A stretch of DNA of 64,000 nt from Planctomycetaceae bacterium (GTDB lineage: Bacteria; Planctomycetota; Planctomycetia; Planctomycetales; Planctomycetaceae): NCBI GenBank assembly GCA_900299185.1, contig OMIV01000059.1, forward strand, positions 34,875-98,874, read 5' to 3'. A program made the translations under genes and the position numbers. Each line of letters begins with the position of its first letter. The stretch's first letter is position 1. Below are positions 40,143 through 49,589 of the stretch, piece by piece. The notes under the pieces were generated by a model. It did no database searches. It saw only the letters and a list, made by a program, of their open reading frames with translations, and was not told where the DNA came from.

Positions 40143-40919
40143 ATGAACCTCGCCGAGATGACCTGGCCCGAAATCAAAGCCCGAGCACCGCATACTCCAG
40201 TCGTCGTCCCTGTCGCTGCGGTCGAACAGCACGGGCATCACTTGCCCGTGGCCACCGACAGCATGCTGCTGGGCGAAGTGGTCCGACGAGTTGAACCGCG
40301 AGTGAACGATCGTGTGCTTTTTACTCCACTGATGTGGCTCGGAAATTCGCACCATCACATGGAGTATGCCGGCACGCTCTCAGCCAGCCCGCGCGTTTAT
40401 CTCGAACTGATTAACGACCTGATTGAGAACCTGCTGACTCACGGCTTTCGGCGCATCGTATTTCTCAATGGTCATGGCGGAAACATTACACCGTACAAGC
40501 AAGCGATCTTCGAAGCTCGACAACGACATCGCACTCGCAGAGACATCTTGCTGCTCGGCGCGTCTTATTGGGACTTCGCGAAACCGGCGACGATGCGCAG
40601 TGACTTCGTCGAAGACATGGTTGGCCACGCTTGCGAATGGGAGACATCGATGATGCTCGCCATCCGCCCCGAGTTGGTGAAGGAACACCGCTCGCTGCCA
40701 GATATGGATCGAGGCTTCTGGTTTGAACCCGCCTATCGAGGCTGGATCACACAAGAACGAGCTCCGAATGGAGCCGATGCTCCGGGTCATTTGGGAGCCC
40801 CTCGACATGCAACCGCCGAGAAAGGCGAGTTTCTCTATCAAGCGTATGCCGACGGCGTCGTGAAGTACTTGGACCGAGTAGTCGCCTGGGATGGTTCGTC
40901 TTGGGAAGTACCGCACTAG
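40143..40919 (+). CDS. Creatininase family protein
   Basis: 258 residues; AAGGA precedes the ATG at about 11 bases. Metal-binding motifs of the creatininase fold are visible: VVPVAAVEQHGHHLPVATD (E, H, D ligands), FTPLMWLGNSHHHMEYAG, the IVFLNGHGGN motif and a later glutamate in GHACEWETSMM. Members include creatinine amidohydrolase, MftE peptidases and formylamide hydrolases. The long planctomycete version here could act on an amide bond of unknown nature. The alpha/beta hydrolase gene follows 106 bases downstream on the same strand. Confidence 0.85.
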   Translation: MNLAEMTWPEIKARAPHTPVVVPVAAVEQHGHHLPVATDSMLLGEVVRRVEPRVNDRVLFTPLMWLGNSHHHMEYAGTLSASPRVYLELINDLIENLLTHGFRRIVFLNGHGGNITPYKQAIFEARQRHRTRRDILLLGASYWDFAKPATMRSDFVEDMVGHACEWETSMMLAIRPELVKEHRSLPDMDRGFWFEPAYRGWITQERAPNGADAPGHLGAPRHATAEKGEFLYQAYADGVVKYLDRVVAWDGSSWEVPH

Positions 40920-41025
40920 TTCTGAGACAAAACGATCAAGCAGAGTCTCGATCAAATTGGCGGCAACTCAGCGACACTCACTCTTCTCCGTTCCAAACAG
41001 AATTCCTCTTCAGAAGTAGATCACC

Positions 41026-42261
41026 ATGACATTCAATCTCGTACGTTGGACACGCGCTGCGATTCTGCTGGCAGTTGTCGCTTTGGTTGGAGTGCTACCA
41101 ATCTCCGCTCAAGACGCTGCCGGAGTGCGTTTCGATCTCAAGGCTTTGTCCAAAGTACCCGAAGTCTTCCTGGCTGATGACCTGCAAGTCGAAGGCGTGA
41201 AGTCATTCTTCTTCGAAGGGCCAGCCTATAAGGGCAAAGCCACACGAGTCTTCGCTTATTACGGCGTCCCCAAAGTCGGCCCGTCGCAAACCGACGAAAA
41301 GCTTCCTGCCATGGTGTTGATTCATGGTGGTGGCGGGACGGCGTTTGATCGGTGGGTCAAGGTTTGGAACTCGCGCGGATATGCAGCGATCGCAATGGAC
41401 CTGTGTGGCTGCGTCCCCGTTGGCACTTACGGCAAGTGGAAGCGACATGACCATGGCGGACCAGCAGGTTGGGATGCCAGTTTCACGCAGCTCGATGATC
41501 CCATTGAAGATCAATGGACCTATCACGCGGTTAGTGCCGTTGCGTTGGCCCACTCATTGATTCGTTCCTATCCCGAAATTGATTCGAATCGAATTGGCGC
41601 AACCGGAATCTCCTGGGGAGGCTATTTGACATGCGTCGTGGCTGGAGTCGATTCGCGATTCAAATTCGCAGCTCCGGTCTATGGCTGCGGATATCTCGGA
41701 GACAACTCGGTCTGGCTGCCACGATTTGAGGGCCTCGGCAAAGAGAAAGCTGCATTGTGGCTCAAGCAGTGGGACCCATCGTTGTACTTGAGCAAGGCAG
41801 AAATGCCGCTGCTGTGGGTGAATGGCACGAACGACTTCGCATACCCAATGGACTCGTGGCAAAAATCTTACATGTTGCCGAAGTCACCGCGAACATTGTG
41901 TTTGCGAGTTCGCATGCCCCACGGTCACGGTCCCGCCGGCGAGAACCCCGAAGAGATTCACATCTTCGCGAACTCGATCCTACGCGGCGGCAAGCCCTTG
42001 GCGACAATTACAGGTCAAGGAGTGATGACCGACGAAGCCTGGGTCACATTCAAGTCGGAAGTCCCGATCGTCAAAGCCGAATTGTGCTTCACGCGTAGCA
42101 CGGGAAAGTGGCAAGACCGGCCATGGGAGACGATTCCTGCCTCGATCGCAGCTAACGATTCCCGCGTAACCGCCAAACTTCCGACTGACGCGAAAGTCTT
42201 CTACGTGAATCTGTTCGACGATCGACAGTGTGCTGTCAGTAGTCAGCACGTCGAGCGGTAA
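41026..42261 (+). CDS. Secreted alpha/beta hydrolase (acetyl xylan esterase / prolyl-oligopeptidase-like)
   Basis: 411 residues. A Sec signal peptide (1-28, ending PISAQDAAG) is followed by an alpha/beta-hydrolase core. The oxyanion-hole region is MVLIHGGGGTAFDRW (about 99-113), the nucleophile elbow GISWGGY (Ser at about 193), a likely acid in WVNGTNDFAYP, and a likely histidine in RMPHGHGPAG. A beta-rich tail (about 325-411) follows. The architecture matches dienelactone-hydrolase/AXE1-like esterases; a periplasmic ester or glycan acetate is the likely substrate. It follows the creatininase-family gene on the same strand. Confidence 0.82.
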   Translation: MTFNLVRWTRAAILLAVVALVGVLPISAQDAAGVRFDLKALSKVPEVFLADDLQVEGVKSFFFEGPAYKGKATRVFAYYGVPKVGPSQTDEKLPAMVLIHGGGGTAFDRWVKVWNSRGYAAIAMDLCGCVPVGTYGKWKRHDHGGPAGWDASFTQLDDPIEDQWTYHAVSAVALAHSLIRSYPEIDSNRIGATGISWGGYLTCVVAGVDSRFKFAAPVYGCGYLGDNSVWLPRFEGLGKEKAALWLKQWDPSLYLSKAEMPLLWVNGTNDFAYPMDSWQKSYMLPKSPRTLCLRVRMPHGHGPAGENPEEIHIFANSILRGGKPLATITGQGVMTDEAWVTFKSEVPIVKAELCFTRSTGKWQDRPWETIPASIAANDSRVTAKLPTDAKVFYVNLFDDRQCAVSSQHVER

Positions 42262-42622
42262 GGCTCCAAGTCGCGGAACTCATTCAAGTCATCTTGATGA
42301 TGAGCGGGGCAGCTTTGTCTCGGCGCGTCCGCAACACAGACCGCGTTGAAGTTGATGAACTCCGACTTCTCACATCGAGCGTTGTCCTGTTGCCGCCATT
42401 CTCACTCGCAGCAGACCGCCAGAGGCAAAATCCGGATAGCCGATTTCATCCATTCTCACAGAACAATCAGTCGAGTGCTTGCCGAGTTTGCGCGACCGGG
42501 ATAGATTCCGACCCGCAGTGGGAAATTATCCCAAAGCTCTTTTACAAGATGGTTGTCAGTGGGTTTTGAGCCCAATAGCATGGCTGCCGCGACGTAAACA
42601 ATTCTCGAACGATGCCTGAGCC
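42262..42622. other. Intergenic region upstream of mraZ
   Basis: 361 bases between the esterase gene and mraZ. The notable content is two 15-bp palindromes close to mraZ, listed separately; no gene is supported. Confidence 0.55.
42519..42574. promoter_or_regulatory. Two TGGG-N7-CCCA palindromes, possible MraZ operators
   Basis: TGGGAAATTATCCCA (42519-42533) and TGGGTTTTGAGCCCA (42560-42574) start 41 bases apart, near four helical turns, and the second ends 48 bases before the mraZ ATG. E. coli MraZ binds direct repeats of TGGGN in its own promoter; here the TGGG units are inverted. Autoregulation is inferred only from the motif and position. Confidence 0.35.
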
Positions 42623-43105
42623 ATGTCCTCTGAGCCATTTCTGCAAGGCGAGTACAAGCGAACGATCGACGATCGTTTTCGACTGACTCTGCCCACGGAA
42701 TTGGCCACGGCGGTTACCGACAACGACGGCAACACGATCCTCGTCAAAGAGCGATACGGTTGCTTGAGTCTCTGGAAGCCAGCGGATTGGACAGCGCGCG
42801 TCGAATCGGGAGTGGACGTCATCAAGTCGAAGATCAAAGCCGGTCTTCTGGCTGGTCGGATGAACGAAGTGCAGCGACTCGGTCGGCTGCTCTCGACGCG
42901 GTCCAAGGTGATTCAACTCGCGAATCGTTCGCGTGTCTTGATCCCCGAAGGATTCCGAGAATTTCTCGATGTGCCCGCGACCAACGATGTGATGTTGGTC
43001 GGAGCTGTGATCTGCGTGGAGATTTGGAAGCCCGATGCTTGGCTCGAAACTTTGAAGGTCGATATGCCCGAATTCGGAGACATGTTTAAGGAGTTGGTCG
43101 GCTAG
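42623..43105 (+). CDS. mraZ: MraZ family DNA-binding regulator
   Basis: 160 residues from the ATG at 42623. Two SpoVT-AbrB half-domains are visible: the first with [16 protein letters not shown] and [17 protein letters not shown] (about 9-58), the second with [17 protein letters not shown] and [16 protein letters not shown] (about 100-145). MraZ is normally the first gene of the division/cell-wall (dcw) cluster and a transcription repressor that binds TGGGN repeats. Here no rsmH, ftsL, murein or ftsZ gene follows, consistent with the loss of FtsZ and dispersal of the dcw cluster in planctomycetes. Its targets in this organism cannot be told. Confidence 0.87.
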   Translation: MSSEPFLQGEYKRTIDDRFRLTLPTELATAVTDNDGNTILVKERYGCLSLWKPADWTARVESGVDVIKSKIKAGLLAGRMNEVQRLGRLLSTRSKVIQLANRSRVLIPEGFREFLDVPATNDVMLVGAVICVEIWKPDAWLETLKVDMPEFGDMFKELVG

Positions 43106-43538
43106 CCCGACACGGACTCCACTGAAGAATGGACCCGTCGCCAGGGATGGCACTTTTGGCTTACGAGGTCATGTCTCGGTTCGCGGTTTTGATGGATCCA
43201 CCTTGCAGCCCGGTTTAACGCATAGGAAGGCGGTCGCTCACTCAAGCTTCCGGGGCCGCCTTGCACCAGCACCACCACCACAATGCTCCTATCGTTGGCC
43301 GGGCTGCTTTGTTTCACTCGATTTGGGTCCGTTTCCCACACAACCATCACTCGCTTTTCGGAACGCGAACGCTTCGCCAAAGTCTGCGGTCTAACCCCGA
43401 TGCGAAGTGTCTCATCGAGGGCTTGAAGCCAGCAAACGCGACTCATCAACAAGTCCGTTGTTATTGGCTCAATTCAAACGAGACGAGTTTCATTCGCATT
43501 GGTCCCACTTAGCGATTGCACATCCCAAACGAGCATCC
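43106..43538. other. Intergenic region between mraZ and smpB
   Basis: 433 bases with no supported gene. The tmRNA partner of SmpB is not seen here. Confidence 0.5.
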
Positions 43539-44027
43539 ATGGCTGGCAAGAAAAAGCAGCAACCGACTGAAGATCCAAATAATCGAGTCGTCAGTCGCAA
43601 CCGCAAAGCGAAGTTCCATTACGAGCTATTCGACGAGCTCGAATGTGGCATCGTGCTCGTCGGCAGCGAAGTCAAAAGCGTGCGCAACGGAAGGATTTCG
43701 ATCGAAGAGGCTTACGCGACCATGCGTGGTCGCGAGCTTTGGCTCGTCAAAGCCAACATTGGTGAATACGACAAAGCCAACTCGATGAACCACGATCCGA
43801 TCCAAGCCCGCAAACTCTTGATTCATCGCCGGGAACTTGTGAAGTTCGCCGAGAAAGCTGAACAACGCGGCTTCACCTTGGTACCGACCGAAGTCTTGCT
43901 CAACCGTGGCTTCGTCAAAGTGAAGATCGCGTTGGCAAAGGGGCGCAAGGTGCATGACAACCGTGAAACGATAAAGCGCGAACAAGATCGCAAGATGATG
44001 CGCAACGCGATGCTCAAACATCGATAG
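43539..44027 (+). CDS. smpB: SsrA-binding protein SmpB
   Basis: 162 residues from the ATG at 43539 (MAGKKKQQPTED); longer in-frame starts are not conserved-looking. Motifs are those of SmpB: VVSRNRKAKFHYELFDELEC (N-terminal), GIVLVGSEVKSVRNGRIS, YATMRGRELWLVKANIGEY, RKLLIHRRELVKF, and the basic C-terminal tail KGRKVHDNRETIKRE ... MLKHR. It binds tmRNA and delivers it to stalled ribosomes. The gene is convergent with the alpha/beta-hydrolase lipoprotein gene, and a hairpin lies between them. Confidence 0.97.
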   Translation: MAGKKKQQPTEDPNNRVVSRNRKAKFHYELFDELECGIVLVGSEVKSVRNGRISIEEAYATMRGRELWLVKANIGEYDKANSMNHDPIQARKLLIHRRELVKFAEKAEQRGFTLVPTEVLLNRGFVKVKIALAKGRKVHDNRETIKREQDRKMMRNAMLKHR

Positions 44028-44029
44028 CA

Positions 44030-44068
44030 CGCTGCGCCATCCGTCATTGCGAGCGGCATGACGCAGCG
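44030..44068. terminator. Hairpin between convergent smpB and a hydrolase gene
   Basis: CGCTGCG (44030-44036) pairs with CGCAGCG (44062-44068), extended inward by CAT/ATG past one mismatch. It lies just after the smpB stop and before the opposite gene's stop at 44119. Confidence 0.45.
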
Positions 44069-44118
44069 ACGGCCACTAACTGCTTATTGATCGCCCCGGT
44101 TTGAATTCCTGGTTCAAC

Positions 44119-44949
44119 CTATCGCAGCTCATCCAAGAATCGAGCAAGCTCTTCTCGATACGACGGCGAATCGGCGTTGACGTGATCGGCTCCTGGAATG
44201 CGTACGAACTGCTTCGGTCCTTCATGAGCGGCGTACAACTTCTCTCCCAATGCGATGGGGATGATGTCGTCTTTGTCGCCATGACTCTGCAACAGCGGGC
44301 CTTGGTAACGCGCGATCTTTCGAACCGAATCAAACCTTTGCGTCATCAACAGGTTGGTGGGCAGCCACGGGTAATGCGTGGCTCCGGTTTCCGGCAACGT
44401 CGAAAACGTGCTCCATAAGACCAGTCCGCGTGCACCGTCTTGAGCGAGATCAACCGCAACAGCTCCTCCCAATGAGTAACCCATCAAGATGAGATCTTCA
44501 GAAGCAACTCCTGTTCGTCCCGAAAGCCAATCGCGGGCGGCACGTGCATCTTGAAGTATGCCATCTTCGCTCGGCGTGCCCTCAGACTTACCGTAGCCGC
44601 GGTAGTCGAACGACATCACCACAAGATCGTTTTCATCACGCAGACGTAGCAGCGAATCACGATAGACCGTGATGTTTCCACCATTCCCATGACAGACCAA
44701 TGCGACTCCGCGAGGGCTAGGATGTGGAATAAACCAGCCATGCAACTTCGTGCCATCTGCGGCGACGAAATTGACGTCTTCAGTGTCTTCGGTGGGCTTG
44801 GCCCAATCACCTTTCGGGTAAGCCGTGGGATAATAGACGAGCCGACGTTCCAACGGTCGAAGAGGCGAGTAAGCCCCCATCCATGCGCAGCCTGTAATCG
44901 CTGCTACAGCCGAGATGGTAAGCACTCGCAACAGTCTCAAACTCCGCAT
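44119..44949 (-). CDS. Alpha/beta hydrolase lipoprotein (BEM46/ABHD13-like)
   Basis: 276 residues. A lipoprotein signal ends AAITGC with the cysteine at about 21. The hydrolase core has ALVCHGNGGNITVYRDSL (oxyanion region), SFDYRGYGKSEGTPSEDG, the nucleophile elbow LMGYSLGG (Ser at about 159), HGDKDDIIP (acid), and PGADHVNAD (His), all in the order of the BEM46/ABHD13 group. It is probably anchored to a membrane; the substrate, perhaps a lipid or peptide ester, is unknown. Confidence 0.85.
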   Translation of the reverse strand: MRSLRLLRVLTISAVAAITGCAWMGAYSPLRPLERRLVYYPTAYPKGDWAKPTEDTEDVNFVAADGTKLHGWFIPHPSPRGVALVCHGNGGNITVYRDSLLRLRDENDLVVMSFDYRGYGKSEGTPSEDGILQDARAARDWLSGRTGVASEDLILMGYSLGGAVAVDLAQDGARGLVLWSTFSTLPETGATHYPWLPTNLLMTQRFDSVRKIARYQGPLLQSHGDKDDIIPIALGEKLYAAHEGPKQFVRIPGADHVNADSPSYREELARFLDELR

Positions 44950-45323
44950 TCAGTATTCCATCCAAGAGTGGGCAATCAGCCCAATTCCAGTCACTCAGTC
45001 GTCAACTAACAGCGATCGGAAAAACTCCGACAGACCCGGTTTCGATCCATGACGAGCAAGACCACAACGATCCTGTCGACAACAACTCCACGGCCCGACA
45101 AGCGCAGGTCACTGCCGAGTCTGGCTTGTAAGTCGCAGTCGCATTTCGCAGCAACATGACTTGCGGCTGCACCGATGAAGGTGATTTGAGAGCCAGCCAA
45201 AAAACCTAATCAGTCCAGGGCTTCTCAGCACAAACCGACCAATCCATGCTGCACTGGATCAATGACGTGACGGCATTCAGGCACGCATGTTTGATGCTGT
45301 CGAAAGAAACCAGCGAGGACCGT
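44950..45323. other. Intergenic region between divergent genes
   Basis: 374 bases between the hydrolase lipoprotein gene and the oxidoreductase gene. I see no gene or RNA; both promoters must lie here. Confidence 0.5.
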
Positions 45324-46310
45324 ATGACCGCGGCGTTTGAACCCGTGAAAGTTGGAGTAATTGGGCTTGGACGATTTGGGCGTCTGCATGCACTGACGCT
45401 GTCAAAGCTTGCCGAAGCTCAGTTAGTGGCCGTTGTTGGCCGACGAGAAGAAAGCGTTGCCAAACTTCAGACGGAACTCGTCGGCGTTCCCGGTTGGACG
45501 AACCTCGATCAAGCAATTCTGGAGTCTCAAGCGGAAGCCTGGGTCGTAGCGTGTTCGACCTCAGAACATGTCGCGGTGACTCGTCGGCTGCTGAATGCTG
45601 GCAAGAGTGTGTTGTTGGAGAAGCCAATCTCGGAGTCACTTTCCGATGCAGAAAGCCTGCGAAAACTCGTTCGGCCAGATTCTGCCAACTTGATGCTCGG
45701 TCACATCCTGCTTTTTAACAGTGAGTTCCGCGGCCTTCGCGCCGAAGCCCAGCACCGAGGTAGCATCAGCTACATCGACTGCGTGCGACATCGGCCAGCG
45801 ACGATCGTTCGCGACTTCCCCGGTGAAAACCCACTGCATGCGGCGATGGTTCATGATCTCTACTCAGTACAAGTGCTGAAGAAGTGCGTTGATCCGGTGC
45901 GATACTCGGCTCAATACCATCGCACCGCAGAAGGCGCGATTGATGCAGCATTGGCTCAACTCCAATGGAGCGACGGAACTTTGGCTTCGTTTGCTGCGAG
46001 CTATCTCACTCCGGCAGGAATGCCGCCGCGCGGCTTCGATCGTATGGAAGTCTTCGGAGCTGGATGGTGCGCGCGGCTCTTACCTAATCCTCGTCCGATT
46101 GAGGTTTGGGACGAGCAAGCTCGCTGGCCAATGGCCCTAGAGATTCGTGCTGACGACATCGGTCCGACGGGAATGATGGCAGAAGAATTACGGTGCTTCT
46201 GCAAAGTGGTTCGAGGTCAAGCCACAGTCCCAACGGGTGCCAGGTACTTTGACGCACTCCAAGTGCAACGCTGGATGTTCAAGTTAGAAGAAGCCGCCAT
46301 CGGAACATAA
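45324..46310 (+). CDS. Gfo/Idh/MocA family oxidoreductase
   Basis: 328 residues from the ATG at 45324, preferred because GAGG lies upstream and MTAAFEPVKVGVIGLGRFG starts the Rossmann fold properly. The nucleotide-binding GLGRFGRLHAL is at about 11-21, the conserved LLEKPISESLSDAE at about 96-109 carries the EKP motif, and a C-terminal beta-sheet domain follows. The family oxidises or reduces sugars, inositols and related compounds with NAD(P). The neighbours do not show the substrate. It is followed by a strong terminator before the convergent DUF1501 gene. Confidence 0.9.
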   Translation: MTAAFEPVKVGVIGLGRFGRLHALTLSKLAEAQLVAVVGRREESVAKLQTELVGVPGWTNLDQAILESQAEAWVVACSTSEHVAVTRRLLNAGKSVLLEKPISESLSDAESLRKLVRPDSANLMLGHILLFNSEFRGLRAEAQHRGSISYIDCVRHRPATIVRDFPGENPLHAAMVHDLYSVQVLKKCVDPVRYSAQYHRTAEGAIDAALAQLQWSDGTLASFAASYLTPAGMPPRGFDRMEVFGAGWCARLLPNPRPIEVWDEQARWPMALEIRADDIGPTGMMAEELRCFCKVVRGQATVPTGARYFDALQVQRWMFKLEEAAIGT

Positions 46311-46314
46311 ACGC

Positions 46315-46352
46315 AACAAGCCGAAGACGAGAAGCTTCGTCTTCGGCTTGTT
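46315..46352. terminator. Strong bidirectional terminator
   Basis: Perfect 16-bp arms AACAAGCCGAAGACGA (46315-46330) and complement (46337-46352) around GAAGCT, between convergent stops at 46310 and 46385. Confidence 0.88.
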
Positions 46353-46384
46353 TGTCGAATGCAGCCATGCCGATTGAGTGAGAC

Positions 46385-47767
46385 TCAGATCAACTCGCGG
46401 ATCGGCTTGGCGTGGTCTTCGACCAAATATTGCGGACGTCCGTTGTTGTCCTGAATCGTGACCCCTGACGTATCGATGCCGAGATTGTGATAGAGCGTTG
46501 CAAAGATCTCTCCCCAGGTGACGGGACGAGAAGCAGCTTCGCCAGCGATGCGATCCGTTGAACCAATCACTTGCCCGGTTCGCATGCCACCACCGGCCAT
46601 GATCGCACAATTCACTTGCGGCCAATGGTCTCGACCAACTTGAGCACTGATCTTCGGAGTTCGCCCGAACTCGCCCGCGATCAACACGGTGCAGTCCTTG
46701 TCGAGCCCGCGATCATGTAAGTCTTCCACCAGGGCACTGACGCACTGATCAAAGACTGGGAAATCTTCTTCTTCTCGTAAAAAGATCGAGTTGTTGGCCC
46801 GCCCCTCAGCATTCAAGCCGCCGTGCCAATCCCACTTGCTGTAGTTGAGTGTCACAACTCTTGCACCAGCTTCGACCAAACGACGAGCGACAAGCAAGCT
46901 CTGAGGCACGCGTGGAGCACCGTTGCCATCCATCATGATCTTGGGATTGCCGGTGCCATAACGAGCCACGACCTTGGGATCTTCCTTCGAAAGGTCGAGC
47001 GCTTCGGCCAACTTGGATGAGGTCAGCAAGCCCATCGCTTGCTCGGTGAAGTGATCCATGCCATGCATCATGCGAGTCGCATCTGCATCGCGACGGAACT
47101 GATCGAAGCTCTTCATCAGTGACCGACGATCGCCAAGTCGCTCCAAGGTCACACCGTTGAGAACCATGTCGGCACGAGTCTCGCCCATCGGGCGGAACGG
47201 GCTTTGAGACGCACCCAAGAACCCAGGCCCAGGCTCGTTGTAGGGCCCGTGAGTGCAGGTGTAACACAGGCTGACGTAAGGCGGAGTGGCAGGGTTAGCG
47301 GCACCGGCAACCTTCGCGACTGCCGAACCAAATTGAGGCCAGCCACCGGACGGCTTCGGCTTGCGAGGATGAAAGCCCGTGAAGACTTGAATGGCATCGT
47401 GATCGGCTTGATTGCCGACGAGCGAGCGAACAATCGCCAGCTTGTCGGACATCTGAGCCAAGCGAGGCAACGCTTCGCAGATCTCGATTCCAGGCACATT
47501 CGTATGAGTCGGACGCCACGGACCGGCGATCTCTTTGGGAGCCATCGGCTTCAAATCCACTAGGTCCTGATGGGGCGGTCCTCCGACTAGGTAGATCATC
47601 ACGACCGACTTGTTGGAGTTCCGAATGCCTGCTTTCGACTCGGCCTGCAGCAAGCTCGGCAGCGACAAACCTCCGAGTCCCAAAGCTCCAATCTTGAGAA
47701 AGTTGCGACGCGAAAGGCCGTCGCAAAACGAGCTTCCAGGATAAGGCTGGCCTTGCAGAGTTAGCAT
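46385..47767 (-). CDS. DUF1501 family protein, Tat-exported
   Basis: 460 residues from the ATG at 47767, chosen for AGGAGT about 9 bases upstream; the open frame continues upstream without a leader. The Tat signal is LSRRNFLKIGALGLGGLSL. Family landmarks are VMIYLVGGPPHQDLVDLKP, VGNQADHDAIQVFTGFHP, SLLVARRLVEAGARVVTLNY, GEFGRTPKISAQVGRDHWP and the C-terminal WGEIFATLYHNLGIDTSG. It closely resembles the gene at 6198-7580 in length and motif order but has no DUF1549/DUF1553 neighbour; the substrate is unknown. Confidence 0.92.
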   Translation of the reverse strand: MLTLQGQPYPGSSFCDGLSRRNFLKIGALGLGGLSLPSLLQAESKAGIRNSNKSVVMIYLVGGPPHQDLVDLKPMAPKEIAGPWRPTHTNVPGIEICEALPRLAQMSDKLAIVRSLVGNQADHDAIQVFTGFHPRKPKPSGGWPQFGSAVAKVAGAANPATPPYVSLCYTCTHGPYNEPGPGFLGASQSPFRPMGETRADMVLNGVTLERLGDRRSLMKSFDQFRRDADATRMMHGMDHFTEQAMGLLTSSKLAEALDLSKEDPKVVARYGTGNPKIMMDGNGAPRVPQSLLVARRLVEAGARVVTLNYSKWDWHGGLNAEGRANNSIFLREEEDFPVFDQCVSALVEDLHDRGLDKDCTVLIAGEFGRTPKISAQVGRDHWPQVNCAIMAGGGMRTGQVIGSTDRIAGEAASRPVTWGEIFATLYHNLGIDTSGVTIQDNNGRPQYLVEDHAKPIRELI

Positions 47768-47989
47768 GAGAAGGACTCCTCGGGGCGGCGGGGTGAGTGA
47801 CCGGTTTTCAAAATCAACCGGCGGTTGGATGGCAACAAACCTTTGCATCGGCATTTGCCAGTGCGAAGTAGAGCCCGGTCATAGGTGAGCGAGCAAGGGC
47901 AGCGACGTTCGCATGCAGTTGTGGTTCCTGTGGATTAAGGTCTGACTCCATTCGAAAGTCTCGTTCAAACCACGTTTCATCCACGTTCC

Positions 47990-49060
47990 ATGACGACCAG
48001 CCCCACCAAGTTTCGCAACCGAGTGATCGAAGCCTGCGAAGCTCTCTTGAAACGCAGCAGTTCCTTCGGACTCGTTGAACTCAGCGAGCAATTGGGCTTC
48101 ATTCATTACACCCACATCACCAGTTGGAAACGCGGCGATCCGTCGGTCACGCCGCTATTCAAGAGGCTGCAGCTCGGGTTCGACAAGCTCATCGTCTTAA
48201 TGCAGACGCTGGAAGACTGGGCGAAGGCTAAAGGAATGTCGCCTGTCTCTGTGCCGTATGTCAGGCAAGGCCGAAACGACATCGAACCGCTCCCAATCCT
48301 GCTGACTCCTGACCCCGACATCGATGCGATTTGGAGACGGCATTGGGTTCCGGCAGGGCTCTCTGCAAAGAAGGCTGAACGGCTGGAAGAGAAACTCCAA
48401 AAGCCGGACGATCTGGCCGTCTTTGTGCAGGCTCACGATCGGCAGAACTGTGCCGAGTGCCAAGCCGAGGTGTTGAAAGGAGATCACTTTTTCCTCGAAC
48501 AACAGCAGCCCGTTTGTTTGAGCTGCGCGGACCTCGATCATCTCGAAGTCTTGCCGGCAGGAGATGCGACACTCACTCGTCGAGCCCGCAAGTTCAGTCC
48601 GCTGACCGTGATGGTCTTGCAGTTCAATCGTCGTCGCAAAAAGTATGACCGCATGGGGCTGCTAGTAACACCAGAAGCCATCGACCAAGCCGAGGAGTCG
48701 ATGGACGAAGACGCTTCCGAACGAGCCGTCGCACGTAAGAAAGCGGCACTCGCACGAGCCAAGTTGGATGAGAAACTCGTCGCCGAAATGACCGCGTTAA
48801 TCCTGCGAGACTTTCCCAACTGCCCGCCGGAAGAAGCTCATCAAATCGCGGCTCATACGGCCGTACGAGGCAGTGGCCGTGTTGGTCGATCCGAAGCCGG
48901 ACGCAACTTGGATACGCATGCGATCGAACTCGCGGTCATCGCTTGGATTCGCCACCAGCACACCAACTACGACGAGCTCTTAATGAAAGGCATCGCTCGC
49001 CAAACCGCTCGGCAGAGAATCCGTGAATCCGTGCAAGCTCAGACGAAGACGTGGCGATAA
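47990..49060 (+). CDS. DUF2293 protein with a zinc-ribbon-like centre
   Basis: 356 residues. The N-terminal part (1-100) has a helical, HTH-like look (SFGLVELSEQLGFIHYTHIT). The central part has paired cysteines, CAECQAE and VCLSCADLDHLE (CX2C ... CX2C, about 150-180), as in a zinc ribbon. The C-terminal DUF2293 domain spans about 265-356: ALILRDFPNCPPEEAHQIAA, RSEAGRNLDTHAIELAVIAW and RHQHTNYDELLMKG. DUF2293 is of unknown function. Two DNA/RNA-binding-like parts suggest a nucleic-acid role; this is a guess. A transposase remnant lies directly downstream. Confidence 0.75.
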   Translation: MTTSPTKFRNRVIEACEALLKRSSSFGLVELSEQLGFIHYTHITSWKRGDPSVTPLFKRLQLGFDKLIVLMQTLEDWAKAKGMSPVSVPYVRQGRNDIEPLPILLTPDPDIDAIWRRHWVPAGLSAKKAERLEEKLQKPDDLAVFVQAHDRQNCAECQAEVLKGDHFFLEQQQPVCLSCADLDHLEVLPAGDATLTRRARKFSPLTVMVLQFNRRRKKYDRMGLLVTPEAIDQAEESMDEDASERAVARKKAALARAKLDEKLVAEMTALILRDFPNCPPEEAHQIAAHTAVRGSGRVGRSEAGRNLDTHAIELAVIAWIRHQHTNYDELLMKGIARQTARQRIRESVQAQTKTWR

Positions 49061-49064
49061 AGCA

Positions 49065-49480
49065 TTAGTAGGTTTGGACATTCAAAGAGCTTGATTGACG
49101 TGTTCGGCGAACCAGATGAAGTCGGCGAAGGTGCGGCTTTTTCTCGAAGCGGGTCGTCGCTCCCCTGTAGTGTTTGATGCGTCCGAAGATCCTCTCGATG
49201 AAGTTGTGGTTCTTGTCACGTCTTATGTGGTGTTTCTTCTTAGTCGTGCGTGTCGGATCGGATTCCGGCATGCGACTCTAAGCGTCGCACTCGTTGGCGG
49301 ATGGCATCGCTGTCGTAATCTGTGTCTGCGAGCACTTGCTTCACCGTGCCAGGCTTCCTTTCTCCAACAAGCCTGATACCTGCAAAGCGTCGCCAAACTG
49401 TCCCGCAGTTACCAACAGTTTCAGCAGACGGCCTCGTCGATACACGGTTTTATGTAATACTTGCGACAGAACTTATCCAC
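49065..49480 (-). pseudogene. IS5-like transposase remnant
   Basis: On the minus strand, pieces of an IS5/IS4-type DDE transposase lie in different frames: GRLLKLLVTAGQFGDALQ near 49440-49380, KQVLADTDYDSDAIRQR near 49340-49290 (the second catalytic Asp region), and NHNFIERIFGRIKHYRGATT near 49200-49140 (the C-terminal ERxF...K/R signature), ending at 49065. Frameshifts separate them and no terminal inverted repeats were found, so it is inactive. Confidence 0.7.
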
Positions 49481-49589
49481 TGAGTTCTCAGGGAAAGCCT
49501 GAGGTCGGCGTCGCAAGGAAACTCATCCTTGAGTCTCCTCGAGACTCCTCAAGCACACGACCTTTTGCCAGTTTGGATGCCCGCGTGAT

